DNA from: Curtobacterium sp. 9128
GTDB taxonomy: Bacteria; Actinomycetota; Actinomycetes; Actinomycetales; Microbacteriaceae
Length of the DNA stretch: 64,000 nucleotides
NCBI RefSeq assembly: GCF_007673775.1
Contig: NZ_VEAF01000001.1
Span: 1-64,000, forward strand
Direction: 5' to 3'
The position numbers were made by a program, and so were the translations under genes. Position 1 is the stretch's first letter. Every line of letters begins with the position of its first letter. A model generated the notes under the pieces. That model had not been told where the DNA came from, did not search any database, and worked only from the letters and a program-made list of their open reading frames with translations. Positions 39,464 to 48,977 of this stretch are shown one piece after another.

Positions 39464-40788
39464 CGACGGCGACCCCGGTTGCACCGGCGAAGGGCACCCC
39501 GTTCCGCGGACGGATCCGCGGGCGCGTGCTCATCCTGCTCTGCTTCATGTACGCGATCTCGTACATCGACCGCACGAACATCTCGACCGCGCTCCCGCAC
39601 ATCACCGCCGAGTTCGGCTTCAACGAGGCCACCGCCGGCCTGATCGTCTCCGCCTTCTCGCTCCCGTACGCCCTGCTGCAGGTGTTCGGCGGCACGATCA
39701 GCGAGAAGGCCGGCCCGCGCAGGGCCCTGTTCGTCATCACCGTCATCTGGGGCATCGCGACGCTCTGGACCGGCTTCGCCGTCGGCTTCTGGACCCTGTT
39801 CGCCGCGCGGGCCCTGCTCGGGCTCAGCGAGGCGGCCGCCTTCCCCACCGCGACGCAGGCGATGAGCCGGTGGATCCCCCGCGACCGGAACGGCTTCGCG
39901 CAGGGCGTGGTGCACTCCGCCGCCCGGCTCGGCAACGCGCTCGCGCCCCTCCTGGTGGCGTGGTTCATCCACATCAGCGGGTGGCGGCTCGCCTTCTTCG
40001 CGACCGCGGTGTTGTCCTTCGCCTGGGCCGTGGTGTGGTGGTTCTGGTTCCGGGACAAGCCCGAGTCGGCGAAGGGCATCACGCAGGCCGAGCTCCGCGA
40101 GCTCCCGCCGGTCGAGACCCGCGCCACCCGCCCGCCGGTCCCGTGGCGCCAGATGGCGAAGCAGATCCTCCCGGTGACCTTCGTCGACTTCGGCTACGGC
40201 TGGACGCTCTGGGTCTTCCTGACCTGGCTGCCGACGTTCCTCAGCTCCACCTACGGCCTCGCGATCGGCTCGTTCGCGCTCTTCACCACGCTCATCCTGC
40301 TGGCGGGCGTGGTCGGCGACACCGTCGGCGGCATGCTGAGCGACCGCATCATCCACCGCGGCGGCGACACCAGGAAGGCACGACGGGCGATCCTGGTCGT
40401 CGGCCTCGGCGGCTCGCTGCTCTGCCTGATCCCGCTCGTGATCGGCCAAGGCCTCGTCGTCGCGACGATCTCGCTGGCGCTGTCGTTCTTCTTCCTCGAA
40501 CTCTGCAACGCGAACCTCTGGGCGATCCCGATGGACGTCGCACCGCAGTGGTCGGGCACCGCGTCCGGGTTCATGAACACCGGGTTCGGCATCGCCGGGG
40601 TCGTCTCGCCGATCGTCTTCGGGCTGCTCATCGACGCGTCCGGCTGGCAGCTCCCGTTCGCGCTGTCCTGCGTGCTGCTCGGTGCCGCCGCGGTGGTCGC
40701 GTGGTTCATGAAGCCGCAGCGGCTCACCGTGACCGACGGCGTCCTCGAGATCGGCACCCCGAAGGCGGAGCAGCAGCGCGCCTCCTGA
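39460..40788 (+). CDS. MFS transporter, anion:cation symporter (ACS) type
   Basis: A 442-residue protein with about 12 transmembrane helices. The family opening is [20 protein letters not shown], with the YIDRTN motif typical of the phthalate/tartrate/hexuronate ACS group. GPRRALF is the cytoplasmic loop 2-3 element, and a long charged loop ([21 protein letters not shown], cited as [15 protein letters not shown]) divides the halves. Substrates of relatives are sugar acids or aromatic acids; nothing nearby identifies this one. AAGAGG lies 6 nt before the ATG. It is divergent from uvrB. Confidence 0.85.
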   Translation: MTTATPVAPAKGTPFRGRIRGRVLILLCFMYAISYIDRTNISTALPHITAEFGFNEATAGLIVSAFSLPYALLQVFGGTISEKAGPRRALFVITVIWGIATLWTGFAVGFWTLFAARALLGLSEAAAFPTATQAMSRWIPRDRNGFAQGVVHSAARLGNALAPLLVAWFIHISGWRLAFFATAVLSFAWAVVWWFWFRDKPESAKGITQAELRELPPVETRATRPPVPWRQMAKQILPVTFVDFGYGWTLWVFLTWLPTFLSSTYGLAIGSFALFTTLILLAGVVGDTVGGMLSDRIIHRGGDTRKARRAILVVGLGGSLLCLIPLVIGQGLVVATISLALSFFFLELCNANLWAIPMDVAPQWSGTASGFMNTGFGIAGVVSPIVFGLLIDASGWQLPFALSCVLLGAAAVVAWFMKPQRLTVTDGVLEIGTPKAEQQRAS

Positions 40789-40820
40789 ACGTCGCGGCGG
40801 TCGCCCGACGCGGGGACCAC

Positions 40821-40864
40821 CGGACGGGAGGCTCGTGTCGGGCCGGCACCGAGCCTCCCGTCCG
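40821..40864. terminator. Bidirectional terminator between MFS and acyltransferase genes
   Basis: CGGACGGGAGGCTCG (40821-40835) pairs perfectly with 40850-40864. It belongs to the GACGGGAGGC family and sits between two convergent genes. Confidence 0.7.
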
Positions 40865-40901
40865 TCACGGGCCGGCCCCGGCGAGGACCGGGACGGCGCG
40901 G

Positions 40902-42125
40902 CTAGGCTGCGGCGCGCTCCCGCTCGGCGACTCGCTCCCGCACCGCGACGCGCGCTGCGCGCGCCTTCCGGGACGACAGCGACGGTCGCCCGGTCAGCGG
41001 GACGCTGAGCGGCGTCCACCGGAACAGCTCCGTGATCGCGACCGACAGCACCACGACGAGCACGTAGGTCACGAGCGTCAACCACGGTTTCGGGACGAGC
41101 GCCTCGAGCGGGCTGGCGCCGTAGAGCAGCAGCCAGATCACCAGGGGGTGGCTCAGGAAGATCCCGAACGAGCGGTCGGATGCGTAGTCGACGGCACGCG
41201 CCAGCCGGCTGCCCGGGTCGCGGCGGTCCGCCCAGGCCGCGCCGATCGCCAGGAACGCGACGAACACCACGGTGCTCCAGACCACCTCGATCGGCTGCAG
41301 CGGCGTCCCCGCGGCGTACGGCGAGTCGCCGGTGGCCATCTGGACCACGAACACGACCAGGGTGAGCAGCGCCCCGGCAGCGAAGGACCACAGGACCGCG
41401 CGACGACGGCGTCGGATGAAGCCGAGGAAGGCATCGGCGTGGTCAGCGGCGATCGCTCCGGAGACGATGAAGAACACGTACGAGAAGAAGAACTGCTTCT
41501 GGTACCCCTGCATCCAGGCGTCGGTGGCGGGGAAGTACTTGTAGCAGGCGAAGATGCCGAGCTGCACCACGAACGCGACCACCAGCACCGTGACGTGGTG
41601 TCGCCGGGTCGTCCGGACCAGCCACATGACGGCCGGCAGGAGCAGGTAGACCTGCATCGTGACGAGCAGGAAGTACAGGTGGTACTTCGCCGTCCCGGTG
41701 ACGACCCCGTCGGCGAACGTCGTCACGAGCGCCGGCACGTCGCCGCGCTGCCCCGGGTCGAGCAGCCACGCGGACGCGACGTACACGAAGGACCACGCCA
41801 GGTACGGCACCCCGACCAGCAGGAACCGCTTCGGCCAGAACACCGACATCGGCTTCGGGCGGATCGTGTAGCTGTAGACCAGCACGAACGCGGTGAGGGT
41901 GAAGAACACCAGGCGGGTGAAGTGCAGCAGTGCCAGGAGCCCGGCGAGGCCGAGGTCGTCGGACGCCATCGTGTGGCTCGTGGTGTGCACGCCCAGCACG
42001 CACGCGAACGTGAGGATGCGCAGGACGTCGACCTCGTAGAGGTGCCGCGGTCGCCCCGCGGCCGTCCGGGTCGGCGTCTGCACGCCGGCGGCGGACGACG
42101 CCGACGAGGTGCTGGTCGCGGTCAC
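40902..42125 (-). CDS. Membrane acyltransferase (acyltransferase_3 family)
   Basis: A 407-residue integral protein with about ten helices. The N-terminal LYEVDVLRILTFACVLGVHTT contains the R-x-x-x...H pattern of acyltransferase_3 enzymes (OafA/NodX type), with HLLHFTRLVFFTLTAFVL-like LLHFTRLVFFTLTAF in helix 2-3. These enzymes move acyl groups across or on the membrane to sugars or lipids. The N-terminus has a Ser/Thr/Ala-rich tail. Its start overlaps the stop of the adenylate-forming ligase by 4 nt (GTGA), so the two are expressed together. Confidence 0.8.
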   Translation of the reverse strand: MTATSTSSASSAAGVQTPTRTAAGRPRHLYEVDVLRILTFACVLGVHTTSHTMASDDLGLAGLLALLHFTRLVFFTLTAFVLVYSYTIRPKPMSVFWPKRFLLVGVPYLAWSFVYVASAWLLDPGQRGDVPALVTTFADGVVTGTAKYHLYFLLVTMQVYLLLPAVMWLVRTTRRHHVTVLVVAFVVQLGIFACYKYFPATDAWMQGYQKQFFFSYVFFIVSGAIAADHADAFLGFIRRRRRAVLWSFAAGALLTLVVFVVQMATGDSPYAAGTPLQPIEVVWSTVVFVAFLAIGAAWADRRDPGSRLARAVDYASDRSFGIFLSHPLVIWLLLYGASPLEALVPKPWLTLVTYVLVVVLSVAITELFRWTPLSVPLTGRPSLSSRKARAARVAVRERVAERERAAA

Positions 42126-43633
42126 GGGGTCTCCGCCATGGTCCGGACCCGGGCGCGCTGGATCTTGCCGGTCGGCGCGCGCGGCAGGTCGGGCACGACG
42201 ATGACCTCGACCGGCCGACGGAACCGGGAGAGCTCGGCGGTCGTCCGCGCCGTGAGGTCGGCCACGAGCACCTCGGCGTCGACCGGCTGGTCGGGGTGCG
42301 GGATCACGTAGGCGACCGGCACGCTGCCGAGGACGTCGTCAGGCCGGCCGACCACGACGGCCTCGAGGACGCGGGCGTCGCCGAGCAGGACGTCCTCCAC
42401 CTCGGACGGGTAGACCTTCTCGCCGCCGCGGTTGATCACGTCGTCGGAGCGTCCGGCGAGCGAGACCCAACCGTCCTCGGAGACGGACCCGACGTCGCCG
42501 GTGGCGAGCCAGCCGGCGGCGTCGAAGCGCTCCGCGGCCCGGCCGAACAGGTACGACCGGACGATGCCGGGGCCACGGACCCAGAGGGCGCCGACCTCGC
42601 CCGCGGGGAGGACGCCGCCGTCGTCGCCGCGCACCTGCACCTCGGTCCCGACGGGGACGCCGACGGTGCCGAGGCGGGCCGGCTCGTCGAGCGGTGTCGC
42701 CGTGATCTGACTCGCGCCCTCGGTCATCCCCCAGCTCACGACGAGCGGGACGTCACCGAGCGCGGCGCGCACGGGGTCGGGCAGCGGCGCCGACGCGCTG
42801 CGCACGAACCGCAGGCTCGGCGGGAAGTCGAGCGGCCCGGTCTTGGCGAGCACGGCGAGGATCGCCGGCACCGCGTTCAGCCAGGTGATCCGCCGATCGG
42901 CGAGGAGCTCCCAGAAGCCCGTGCGGCGGAACCGTCGGTCGAGCACGAGGGTCGACCCCGCCACGAGGGACGCGAGCAGGCCGACGACCTCGGCGTTGAC
43001 GTGGAAGAGCGGCAGTGAGTTGAAGCCGCGGTCCTCGGGGCCGAGGGCATTGTGCTCCGCCACGGCGCGGGCGACGAAGAGCAGCTGCGACTCCGGCAGC
43101 TCGACGCCCTTCGGCGTCCCCGTCGAACCGGACGTGAAGAGCACCACGGAGCCCTCCCCCGGTGCGTCCGGGCTCGTCGCCGGCAGGTCGCCGCCGCGGA
43201 CTTCGATCGGGAGGCCCGTGGCCGGGTCGACGCGAGCGGACGGCGTCCCCGGGACGGTCGCGTCGGCGTCGCGGTCAGACACCACGATCGAGGCGCCGCC
43301 GAGGAGCCCGGCGAGCCGTGCGGGCTCGGTGGTCGGCTGGCCGGTGTCGACCGGCACCGCGCGACGCCCCGTCGCCACCGCGGCGAGGTGCACCACCGCG
43401 AAGGACAGCGGGTCGCCGACGTCGACGAGGACCGCGCCGGACGGAGCGATCCCGATGTCGTCGAACGTCGCCGCCCAGGCATCGACCGCGGAGGCGAGCT
43501 CGCCGTGGCGCAGGACCCGGTCGGAGCGGGCGTCCTCGAGGAAGACACGGTCGGCGTCGCGCTCGGCTCGGGTCCGGATCAGGTCACGGAGCCCGGCTGG
43601 CGCGGGAACGGGCGGTCGGCCATCGTGCTGCAC
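42122..43633 (-). CDS. Class I adenylate-forming enzyme (acyl-CoA/acid ligase)
   Basis: A 503-residue AMP-binding protein. The P-loop is VVLFTSGSTGTPKGVELPE, SWGMTEGASQITATP is the A5 motif, TGDVGSVSEDGWVSLAGRSDDVINRGGEKVYPSEVE spans A7-A8 (cited as WLATGDVGSVSEDG and GRSDDVINRGGEKVYPSEVE), and PRAPTGKIQR is the A10 lysine. It activates a carboxylic acid as acyl-AMP and probably passes it to CoA; the substrate is unknown. The GTG at 43633 lies 6 nt after TAGCAT and is preferred over the adjacent GTG at 43636. It is coupled to the acyltransferase gene. Confidence 0.85.
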   Translation of the reverse strand: MQHDGRPPVPAPAGLRDLIRTRAERDADRVFLEDARSDRVLRHGELASAVDAWAATFDDIGIAPSGAVLVDVGDPLSFAVVHLAAVATGRRAVPVDTGQPTTEPARLAGLLGGASIVVSDRDADATVPGTPSARVDPATGLPIEVRGGDLPATSPDAPGEGSVVLFTSGSTGTPKGVELPESQLLFVARAVAEHNALGPEDRGFNSLPLFHVNAEVVGLLASLVAGSTLVLDRRFRRTGFWELLADRRITWLNAVPAILAVLAKTGPLDFPPSLRFVRSASAPLPDPVRAALGDVPLVVSWGMTEGASQITATPLDEPARLGTVGVPVGTEVQVRGDDGGVLPAGEVGALWVRGPGIVRSYLFGRAAERFDAAGWLATGDVGSVSEDGWVSLAGRSDDVINRGGEKVYPSEVEDVLLGDARVLEAVVVGRPDDVLGSVPVAYVIPHPDQPVDAEVLVADLTARTTAELSRFRRPVEVIVVPDLPRAPTGKIQRARVRTMAETP

Positions 43634-43639
43634 CACCCA

Positions 43640-43645
43640 ATGCTA
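43640..43645 (-). promoter_or_regulatory. -10 element of the ligase-acyltransferase pair (leaderless)
   Basis: TAGCAT on the minus strand ends 6 nt before the GTG at 43633, the spacing seen at other genes of this window. Confidence 0.45.
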
Positions 43646-43655
43646 GTTCGGGTTC

Positions 43656-44765
43656 CTATGACCGTCCGGAAGGCGTGGGGACCGGCTGGGGCTCGTCCGT
43701 GGCGCCGGGCTGCGGGCCCGCCTCGGTCGTGGTCGTCGTCGGGAACCGCCGCAGCAGCCACTGCCACAGCCCGAGCATGCGGGGCTGACCGTCCTCGGCC
43801 AACGGGGTCGTGTCCTTGATGGTGCGGGAGTGGGACTGCGCGGGCGTCCCGACACTGATGTCGGTGAGGATCGCGTGCGGGTCCCAGCCCTCCGGTGGCG
43901 GCGCGGTGTCCGTGTGCCAGGGCCCGTCGGGGCCACCAGGGGTCGCGGGGCCGTCCAACCCGAGCACCTCCCACGACCCGCGGATCCGCGGACCGAAGAC
44001 GTCACGGACGTCGTCGATCGCGTACATCCGCGACGCCGGCGTCTGACCCGGGTGGTCCATCCAGGCCGCGTGCACCGGCCCGAGGGACTCCACGGGCGAC
44101 GAGAACATGAGCGCGCCGAGCACCGGGCGGATGTGCGCGATGTACGCGGCCTCGCCGCCGCCCTGCGAGTGTCCGGCGACGACGATGTCCTGCCAGGCGA
44201 TGTCGTCCTGGGTCGTGACGAACCGGCCCCACCCGCCCTTCGGGTCGATGTCGTCGAGGTGCGCGATGGCGTCCCGGAAGCGCGACACGATCGAACCGGC
44301 CGGCGAGACGTCGCTGAACCGGGAGGGCTGGCTGCCGTCGAAGCGGTTGCGCTGGACGAGACCGTAGCACCGGGGGTCCGCCTCGCACGTCCCCGAGAGG
44401 GTCTTGCCGAGGTTCCAGTAGTCGAGCCCGAGCACGTGGTAGCCGTCCCCGAGCGCCGTCGTGAGGAAGCGCTGGTACTGCGCCGGCTTCGCCCGGGTGG
44501 CCGGCAGGAAGAGCAGGAGCGGCCCGTCCGAGGCGGTCCGCGCTGCGAAGTCGTCGCGGTTCGGCTCGAGGCGCTCACCGTCGATCGCGCCGAGTCGGAA
44601 CCGGTGGAACTCGTCCTGCGGCCCGTGGGTGGACCGCGGCCGGGCCTCGGCGCGACCGTGGTCAGCGACGCGCTGCTCGCCTGTGACGTTGGCGGCCACG
44701 ACGGACGCGACCGCGATCGCGAGCAGCACCACGAACGCGGTGACGATGGTCCACCGGTGCTTCAT
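43656..44765 (-). CDS. Membrane-anchored alpha/beta hydrolase
   Basis: A 369-residue protein with an N-terminal hydrophobic segment (residues 7-25) that is a signal anchor or uncleaved signal, then an alpha/beta hydrolase domain. The nucleophile elbow is GHSQGG (198-203, Ser200). Cys127 and Cys133 in GTCEADPRC could form an extracytoplasmic disulfide. The C-terminus is a Pro/Thr-rich tail. Relatives are uncharacterised secreted hydrolases; esterase activity is an inference. ATG at 44765 overlaps the coaE stop as ATGA, so it is co-expressed with coaE, without an obvious functional link. Confidence 0.78.
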   Translation of the reverse strand: MKHRWTIVTAFVVLLAIAVASVVAANVTGEQRVADHGRAEARPRSTHGPQDEFHRFRLGAIDGERLEPNRDDFAARTASDGPLLLFLPATRAKPAQYQRFLTTALGDGYHVLGLDYWNLGKTLSGTCEADPRCYGLVQRNRFDGSQPSRFSDVSPAGSIVSRFRDAIAHLDDIDPKGGWGRFVTTQDDIAWQDIVVAGHSQGGGEAAYIAHIRPVLGALMFSSPVESLGPVHAAWMDHPGQTPASRMYAIDDVRDVFGPRIRGSWEVLGLDGPATPGGPDGPWHTDTAPPPEGWDPHAILTDISVGTPAQSHSRTIKDTTPLAEDGQPRMLGLWQWLLRRFPTTTTTEAGPQPGATDEPQPVPTPSGRS

Positions 44766-45355
44766 CCGACGAGCCTCGCCCACACCTCGTCCGCCGACCG
44801 CAGGGTCTCCTCGAGGGTGCCGGTGGCGTCCACGACGTGGTCGGCGAGTGCGAGCCGCTCGGCGTCCGACGTCTGGGCACCGATCCGCCGCTCGGCCTCG
44901 GCACGGGACATGCCGCGGTGTTCGACGAGGCGTTCCACGCGCTGAGCTGCGGGCGCGTCGACGACCACGACGGCGTCGAAGTGCAGGGGACGGTCGGCGG
45001 TCGCTTCGGCGAGCAACGGCACGTCGTAGACGACCGTCGCGTCCGGGTCGGCGGCGTCGAACGCCTGCTGCGCGAGACGCCAGACCTCGGGGTGCGTGAT
45101 CGCCTCGAGGTCCTTCCGCGCGGCGGGGTCGGCGAACACCACCGCGCCGAGGGCGGGTCGGTCGAGGGACCCGTCGGCGGCGATCACACCGCTGCCGAAC
45201 CGCTCGGCCACCTTCGCCAGGCCGGGCGTTCCGGGCGCGACCGCGTCCCGGGCGAGCCGGTCAGCGTCCACGACGACGGCACCGTGCTCGGCCCAGCGGC
45301 GGGACACGGTCGACTTGCCGGCGGCGATCCCGCCCGTGAGTCCGATGATGCGCAC
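44762..45355 (-). CDS. coaE: Dephospho-CoA kinase
   Basis: A 197-residue P-loop kinase for the last step of coenzyme A synthesis. Walker A is LTGGIAAGKST (residues 6-16), followed by the DADRLARDAVAPGTPG segment, the CoA-domain region RPALGAVVFADPAARKDLEAI (cited as LGAVVFADPAARKDLEAI), and VYDVPLLAEA. Mycobacterial CoaE carries an extra C-terminal domain that is absent here. The GTG lies 6 nt after TACGCT. Its placement after rpsA is conserved in actinobacteria. Confidence 0.95.
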   Translation of the reverse strand: MRIIGLTGGIAAGKSTVSRRWAEHGAVVVDADRLARDAVAPGTPGLAKVAERFGSGVIAADGSLDRPALGAVVFADPAARKDLEAITHPEVWRLAQQAFDAADPDATVVYDVPLLAEATADRPLHFDAVVVVDAPAAQRVERLVEHRGMSRAEAERRIGAQTSDAERLALADHVVDATGTLEETLRSADEVWARLVG

Positions 45356-45361
45356 GGCAAC

Positions 45362-45367
45362 AGCGTA
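45362..45367 (-). promoter_or_regulatory. -10 element of coaE (leaderless)
   Basis: TACGCT on the minus strand, 6 nt before the GTG of coaE, placed between the rpsA terminator and the gene. Confidence 0.5.
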
Positions 45368-45389
45368 GGGGCACCGGGCTCCCGGAACG

Positions 45390-45427
45390 CCGGAAGCCCG
45401 GCACCCTCTCGGGTACCGGGCTTCCGG
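45390..45427 (-). terminator. Terminator of rpsA
   Basis: CCGGAAGCCCGG (45390-45401) pairs perfectly with CCGGGCTTCCGG (45416-45427), 36 nt after the rpsA stop; an inner CACCCTCTCGGGT forms a loop that can partly pair. Confidence 0.75.
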
Positions 45428-45463
45428 TGCGCTCAGTGCTGCGTGGACGCAGCACCGGCTCGA

Positions 45464-46921
45464 TCAGTTGGTCGAGCTGAGCTTCTCGCGGAGCGCCGCG
45501 AGCGAGGCGTCGTCGGCCAGGGTGCCCTGACCGTTGGTCTCGCTCGTGAACGACGAGGAAGCGCTGGCCGGGAGGTCGAAGCCACCCTGCGCCTCTTCGG
45601 TGAGGGACCTGGCGACCTGCGCCTTGTGGGCCTCCCAGCGGCCCTGAGCGGCGGCGTACTGACGCTCCCACTCTTCGCGCTGGGTGTCGTAGCCCTCGAG
45701 CCACTCGTTGGTCTCCGGGTCGAAGCCGTCCGGGTACTTGTAGTCGCCCTTGTCGTCGTACTCCGTCGGCATGCCGTAGAGCGCCGGGTCGAACTCGGTG
45801 CCCTCGGGGTCGACACCCTCGTTCGCCTGCTTGAGGCTGAGGGAGATGCGACGACGGTCGAGGTCGATGTCGATGATCTTCACGAAGACCTCGTCGCCGA
45901 CCGCGACGACCTGCTCGGCGAGCTCGACGTGCTTGTTCGAGAGCTCCGAGATGTGGACCAGACCCTCGATGCCGTCGGCAACGCGGACGAACGCACCGAA
46001 CGGCACGAGCTTCGTGACCTTGCCCGGCGCGATCTGACCGATCGCGTGGGTGCGGGCGAAGACCTGCCACGGGTCCTCCTGGGTGGCCTTGAGCGAGAGC
46101 GACACGCGCTCGCGGTCCAGGTCCACCTCGAGGATCTCGACGGTGACTTCCTGACCGACCTCGACGACCTCGCTGGCGTGCTCGATGTGCTTCCAGCTGA
46201 GCTCCGAGACGTGGACGAGACCGTCGACGCCACCGAGGTCGACGAACGCACCGAAGTTGACGATCGACGAGACGACGCCCTTGCGGACCTGGCCCTTGTG
46301 GAGGTTGTTGAGGAACGTGGTGCGCGACTCGGACTGCGTCTGCTCGAGCAGGGCGCGGCGCGAGAGGACCACGTTGTTGCGGTTCTTGTCGAGCTCGAGG
46401 ATCTTCGCCTCGATCTCCTGGCCGAGGTACGGCGTGAGGTCGCGGACGCGACGCAGCTCGATGAGCGAGGCCGGGAGGAAGCCGCGGAGACCGATGTCCA
46501 CGATGAGGCCACCCTTGACGACCTCGATGACGGTGCCGGTGACGACCCCGTCGGACTCCTTGATCTTCTCGACGTCGCCCCACGCACGCTCGTACTGTGC
46601 GCGCTTCTTCGACAGGATCAGACGGCCTTCCTTGTCCTCCTTCTGGAGGACCAGGGCCTCAACCTCGTCGCCGACCTCGACGACCTCGTTGGGGTCGACG
46701 TCGTGCTTGATCGAGAGCTCACGCGAGGGGATGACGCCCTCGGTCTTGTAACCGACGTCGAGGAGGACCTCGTCGCGGTCGATCTTCACGACGGTGCCGG
46801 AGATGAGATCGCCGTCGTTGAAGAACTTCAGGGTCTTCTCGACCTCGGCCAGGAAGTCATCAGCCGAACCGATGTCGTTGATGGCGACCTGCTTAGGAGC
46901 CTTGGTCGTAGTGGTTGTCAT
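45464..46921 (-). CDS. rpsA: 30S ribosomal protein S1
   Basis: A 485-residue RNA-binding protein with four S1 domains, at about residues 35-105, 120-190, 205-275 and 290-362; each shows the G-x-V-x...G-A-F-V core (for example GAFVDLGGVDGLVHVSELSW, cited in 20 residues). Four domains is the actinobacterial form, compared with six in E. coli. The C-terminal ~110 residues are a Trp/Tyr/Glu-rich, mostly disordered extension. ATG at 46921 is chosen; the frame stays open far upstream without similarity. Start codon context and codon use suggest high expression. Confidence 0.96.
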   Translation of the reverse strand: MTTTTTKAPKQVAINDIGSADDFLAEVEKTLKFFNDGDLISGTVVKIDRDEVLLDVGYKTEGVIPSRELSIKHDVDPNEVVEVGDEVEALVLQKEDKEGRLILSKKRAQYERAWGDVEKIKESDGVVTGTVIEVVKGGLIVDIGLRGFLPASLIELRRVRDLTPYLGQEIEAKILELDKNRNNVVLSRRALLEQTQSESRTTFLNNLHKGQVRKGVVSSIVNFGAFVDLGGVDGLVHVSELSWKHIEHASEVVEVGQEVTVEILEVDLDRERVSLSLKATQEDPWQVFARTHAIGQIAPGKVTKLVPFGAFVRVADGIEGLVHISELSNKHVELAEQVVAVGDEVFVKIIDIDLDRRRISLSLKQANEGVDPEGTEFDPALYGMPTEYDDKGDYKYPDGFDPETNEWLEGYDTQREEWERQYAAAQGRWEAHKAQVARSLTEEAQGGFDLPASASSSFTSETNGQGTLADDASLAALREKLSSTN

Positions 46922-47031
46922 GTAGAGATTGCTCCGAACGGACATGAGTCGGGCCAGGGCGACGTCAGGAGTCGGGCTCCTGCACGGTGTCGCCGTGGCG
47001 GTTGATTGGGTGACGCGGATTGCGCCGCACA

Positions 47032-47037
47032 AGTCTA
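47032..47037 (-). promoter_or_regulatory. -10 element of rpsA
   Basis: TAGACT on the minus strand, giving a leader of about 105 nt before rpsA. This long leader contrasts with the leaderless neighbours and could host autoregulation by S1, which I cannot show. Confidence 0.45.
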
Positions 47038-47133
47038 ACCGGTGCGCGCGACCCCCCACAAGCGGGTGCGCCGTCCGGCGGTTCGGCGTGTCGCGCGCCC
47101 GGTCGGGGGCGCGTCGGGGCGCCTTCCAGCCGG

Positions 47134-48813
47134 TCAGCCGAGGAGCGCCGACCGCAGGGTGTCGAGCCCGATGCTGCCGAGTGCGAGCGCTCGGTGGTGG
47201 AAGGCCTTCAGGTCGAACGCGGCGCCCTCCCGCGCGGCGACCTCGTCGCGGATCGACTCCCAGACGCGCTGCCCGACCTTGTACGACGGCGCCTGTCCCG
47301 GCCAGCCGAAGTAGCGGGCGACCTCGAAGCGCACGAACGCGTCGTCCATGTTGACGTTCTGCCGCATGAAGTCGAGGGCGTACTCCCACGTCCAGCCGCC
47401 GCCGTCCGGGTTCGTCTTCTGCAGGTGCACGCCGATGTCGAGCACGACGCGGGCGGCGCGCATCCGCTGTCCGTCGAGCATGCCGAGCCGGTCGCCCTCG
47501 TCGTCGAGGAAGCCGAGCTGCTCCATCAGGCGCTCGGCGTAGAGCGCCCAGCCCTCGACGTGGCCCGACGATCCAGACAGCTGGCGCCGCCAGGTGTTGA
47601 GCTCGCCGCGGTTGAACACGCCCTGGCTGATCTGCAGGTGGTGACCGGGGACGCCCTCGTGGTACACCGTGGTCTTCTCGCGCCAGGTCTGGAACTCGGT
47701 CACGCCCTGCGGCACCGACCACCACATGCGTCCGGGGCGGGAGAAGTCGTCGGAGGGACCGGAGTAGTAGATCCCGCCCTCCTGCGTCGGCGCGATCCGG
47801 CACTCGAGGCGCTTGATCGGGTCGGCGATGTCGAAGTACACGCCGTCCATCGCCCGGATCGAGGCGTCGCTCGTCTCCTGCATCCACCGCTGCAGCGCAT
47901 CGGTGCCGTGCAGCATCCGCGCGGGGTCGGCGTCGAGCACCCCGACGGCACGCGCGACCGAGGCACCGGGTTCGATGCGCTCGGCGATGCGCTCCTGCTC
48001 GTGGCGCATGCGTGCGAGTTCCTCGAGCCCCCACTCGTACGTCTCGTCGAGGTCGACGACGGCCCCGAGGAACCGACGGGAGTGCAGTTCGTAGGCGTCG
48101 CGCCCGACGGCGTCCACCGGGGTGGCGAGCGGCATCAGCTCGTGCTCGAGGAAGCGGCCGAACGACCGGTAGGCGGCCGCCGCGACCTCACCGCGTCGGG
48201 CGAGTTCTGCGCGGAGGGCGTCCGGGACCGGCGAGCCGTCGTCGAGGACGGCGTCGGCGGCGAGCTGCTGGAAGAAGCCGTCGGGCGCGCCGCTCCTGGC
48301 GGCCTGCTCGGCGACGAGCTCCACCTGGCGCCGAGCCGGGGTGACGTCCTCGCGCGTGCCCTGCAGCAGGGTCTCGCGGAAGCCCTCGAGCGCGTCCGGG
48401 AGGGCACCGACACGACCGGCGATGTCGGCCCAGTCCGACTCGGTCGCGGTCGGCATCAGGTCGATGACCTCGCGCAACGACTGCGCGGGGCTCGCGATGA
48501 CGTTGAGGTCGCGCAGGTGGAGCTTCCGGTCGTACGACTCGACGACGAGGTCGAGCTCCGCGGCGAGGTCGGTCTTCGTCACGCGGTCGACGTCGTCCAC
48601 CGGCTCGGCCGCTGCGAGGGCCCGCGCGGTCGTCCGCGCAGCGTCCGCCATCGCCGCTGCCCCGGCCGGCGAGGTGTCGCCGTACTCCGCGGTGCGCCCC
48701 GGGACGCCGATGTACGTGGCGACGGTGGGGTCGAGGTCGACGAGGGTGGACACCCAGTCCTCGGCGACGCGGTCGACGGCGGACGGTTGGCGGACGGGAC
48801 GCGCTTCGGTCAT
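47134..48813 (-). CDS. DUF885 family metallopeptidase-like protein
   Basis: A 559-residue soluble protein of the DUF885 family. The key motif is YHEGVPGHHLQ (H385, E386, H391, H392), a candidate zinc site, followed 20 residues later by the conserved GHVEGWALYAERL with a further Glu. No signal peptide is seen, so a cytoplasmic location is likely. The family is thought to be peptidase-related, but activity has rarely been shown. The ATG lies 6 nt after TAGGGT (CGGAGG between), consistent with either a leaderless start or an SD site. Confidence 0.85.
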   Translation of the reverse strand: MTEARPVRQPSAVDRVAEDWVSTLVDLDPTVATYIGVPGRTAEYGDTSPAGAAAMADAARTTARALAAAEPVDDVDRVTKTDLAAELDLVVESYDRKLHLRDLNVIASPAQSLREVIDLMPTATESDWADIAGRVGALPDALEGFRETLLQGTREDVTPARRQVELVAEQAARSGAPDGFFQQLAADAVLDDGSPVPDALRAELARRGEVAAAAYRSFGRFLEHELMPLATPVDAVGRDAYELHSRRFLGAVVDLDETYEWGLEELARMRHEQERIAERIEPGASVARAVGVLDADPARMLHGTDALQRWMQETSDASIRAMDGVYFDIADPIKRLECRIAPTQEGGIYYSGPSDDFSRPGRMWWSVPQGVTEFQTWREKTTVYHEGVPGHHLQISQGVFNRGELNTWRRQLSGSSGHVEGWALYAERLMEQLGFLDDEGDRLGMLDGQRMRAARVVLDIGVHLQKTNPDGGGWTWEYALDFMRQNVNMDDAFVRFEVARYFGWPGQAPSYKVGQRVWESIRDEVAAREGAAFDLKAFHHRALALGSIGLDTLRSALLG

Positions 48814-48819
48814 CCTCCG

Positions 48820-48825
48820 ACCCTA
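48820..48825 (-). promoter_or_regulatory. -10 element of the DUF885 gene (leaderless spacing)
   Basis: TAGGGT on the minus strand, 6 nt before the ATG at 48813. Confidence 0.45.
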
Positions 48826-48889
48826 CCGACGCACGCCGACGTCCCGCGGTTCCGCAGCTCTGGCGGTCGGCCGCCCGCGCACCCGTTCG

Positions 48890-48977
48890 GGTTCCGCAAC
48901 TCACCGCTCACGTTCCCCGAGGTGCCACGACACGCGGGTCCGCGCCGTCGAGGTTCCGCAATCGTGGAACCTCGACG
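48890..48977 (-). repeat. Dispersed GTTCCG palindromic element, copy C (inverted)
   Basis: Read on the minus strand it starts with CGTCGAGGTTCC (stem 48966-48977 with 48946-48957, 12 bp perfect) and ends with GTGAGCGGTGAGTT/GCGGAACC at 48890-48916, matching copies A and B in order. It lies between polA and the DUF885 gene. Confidence 0.65.
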
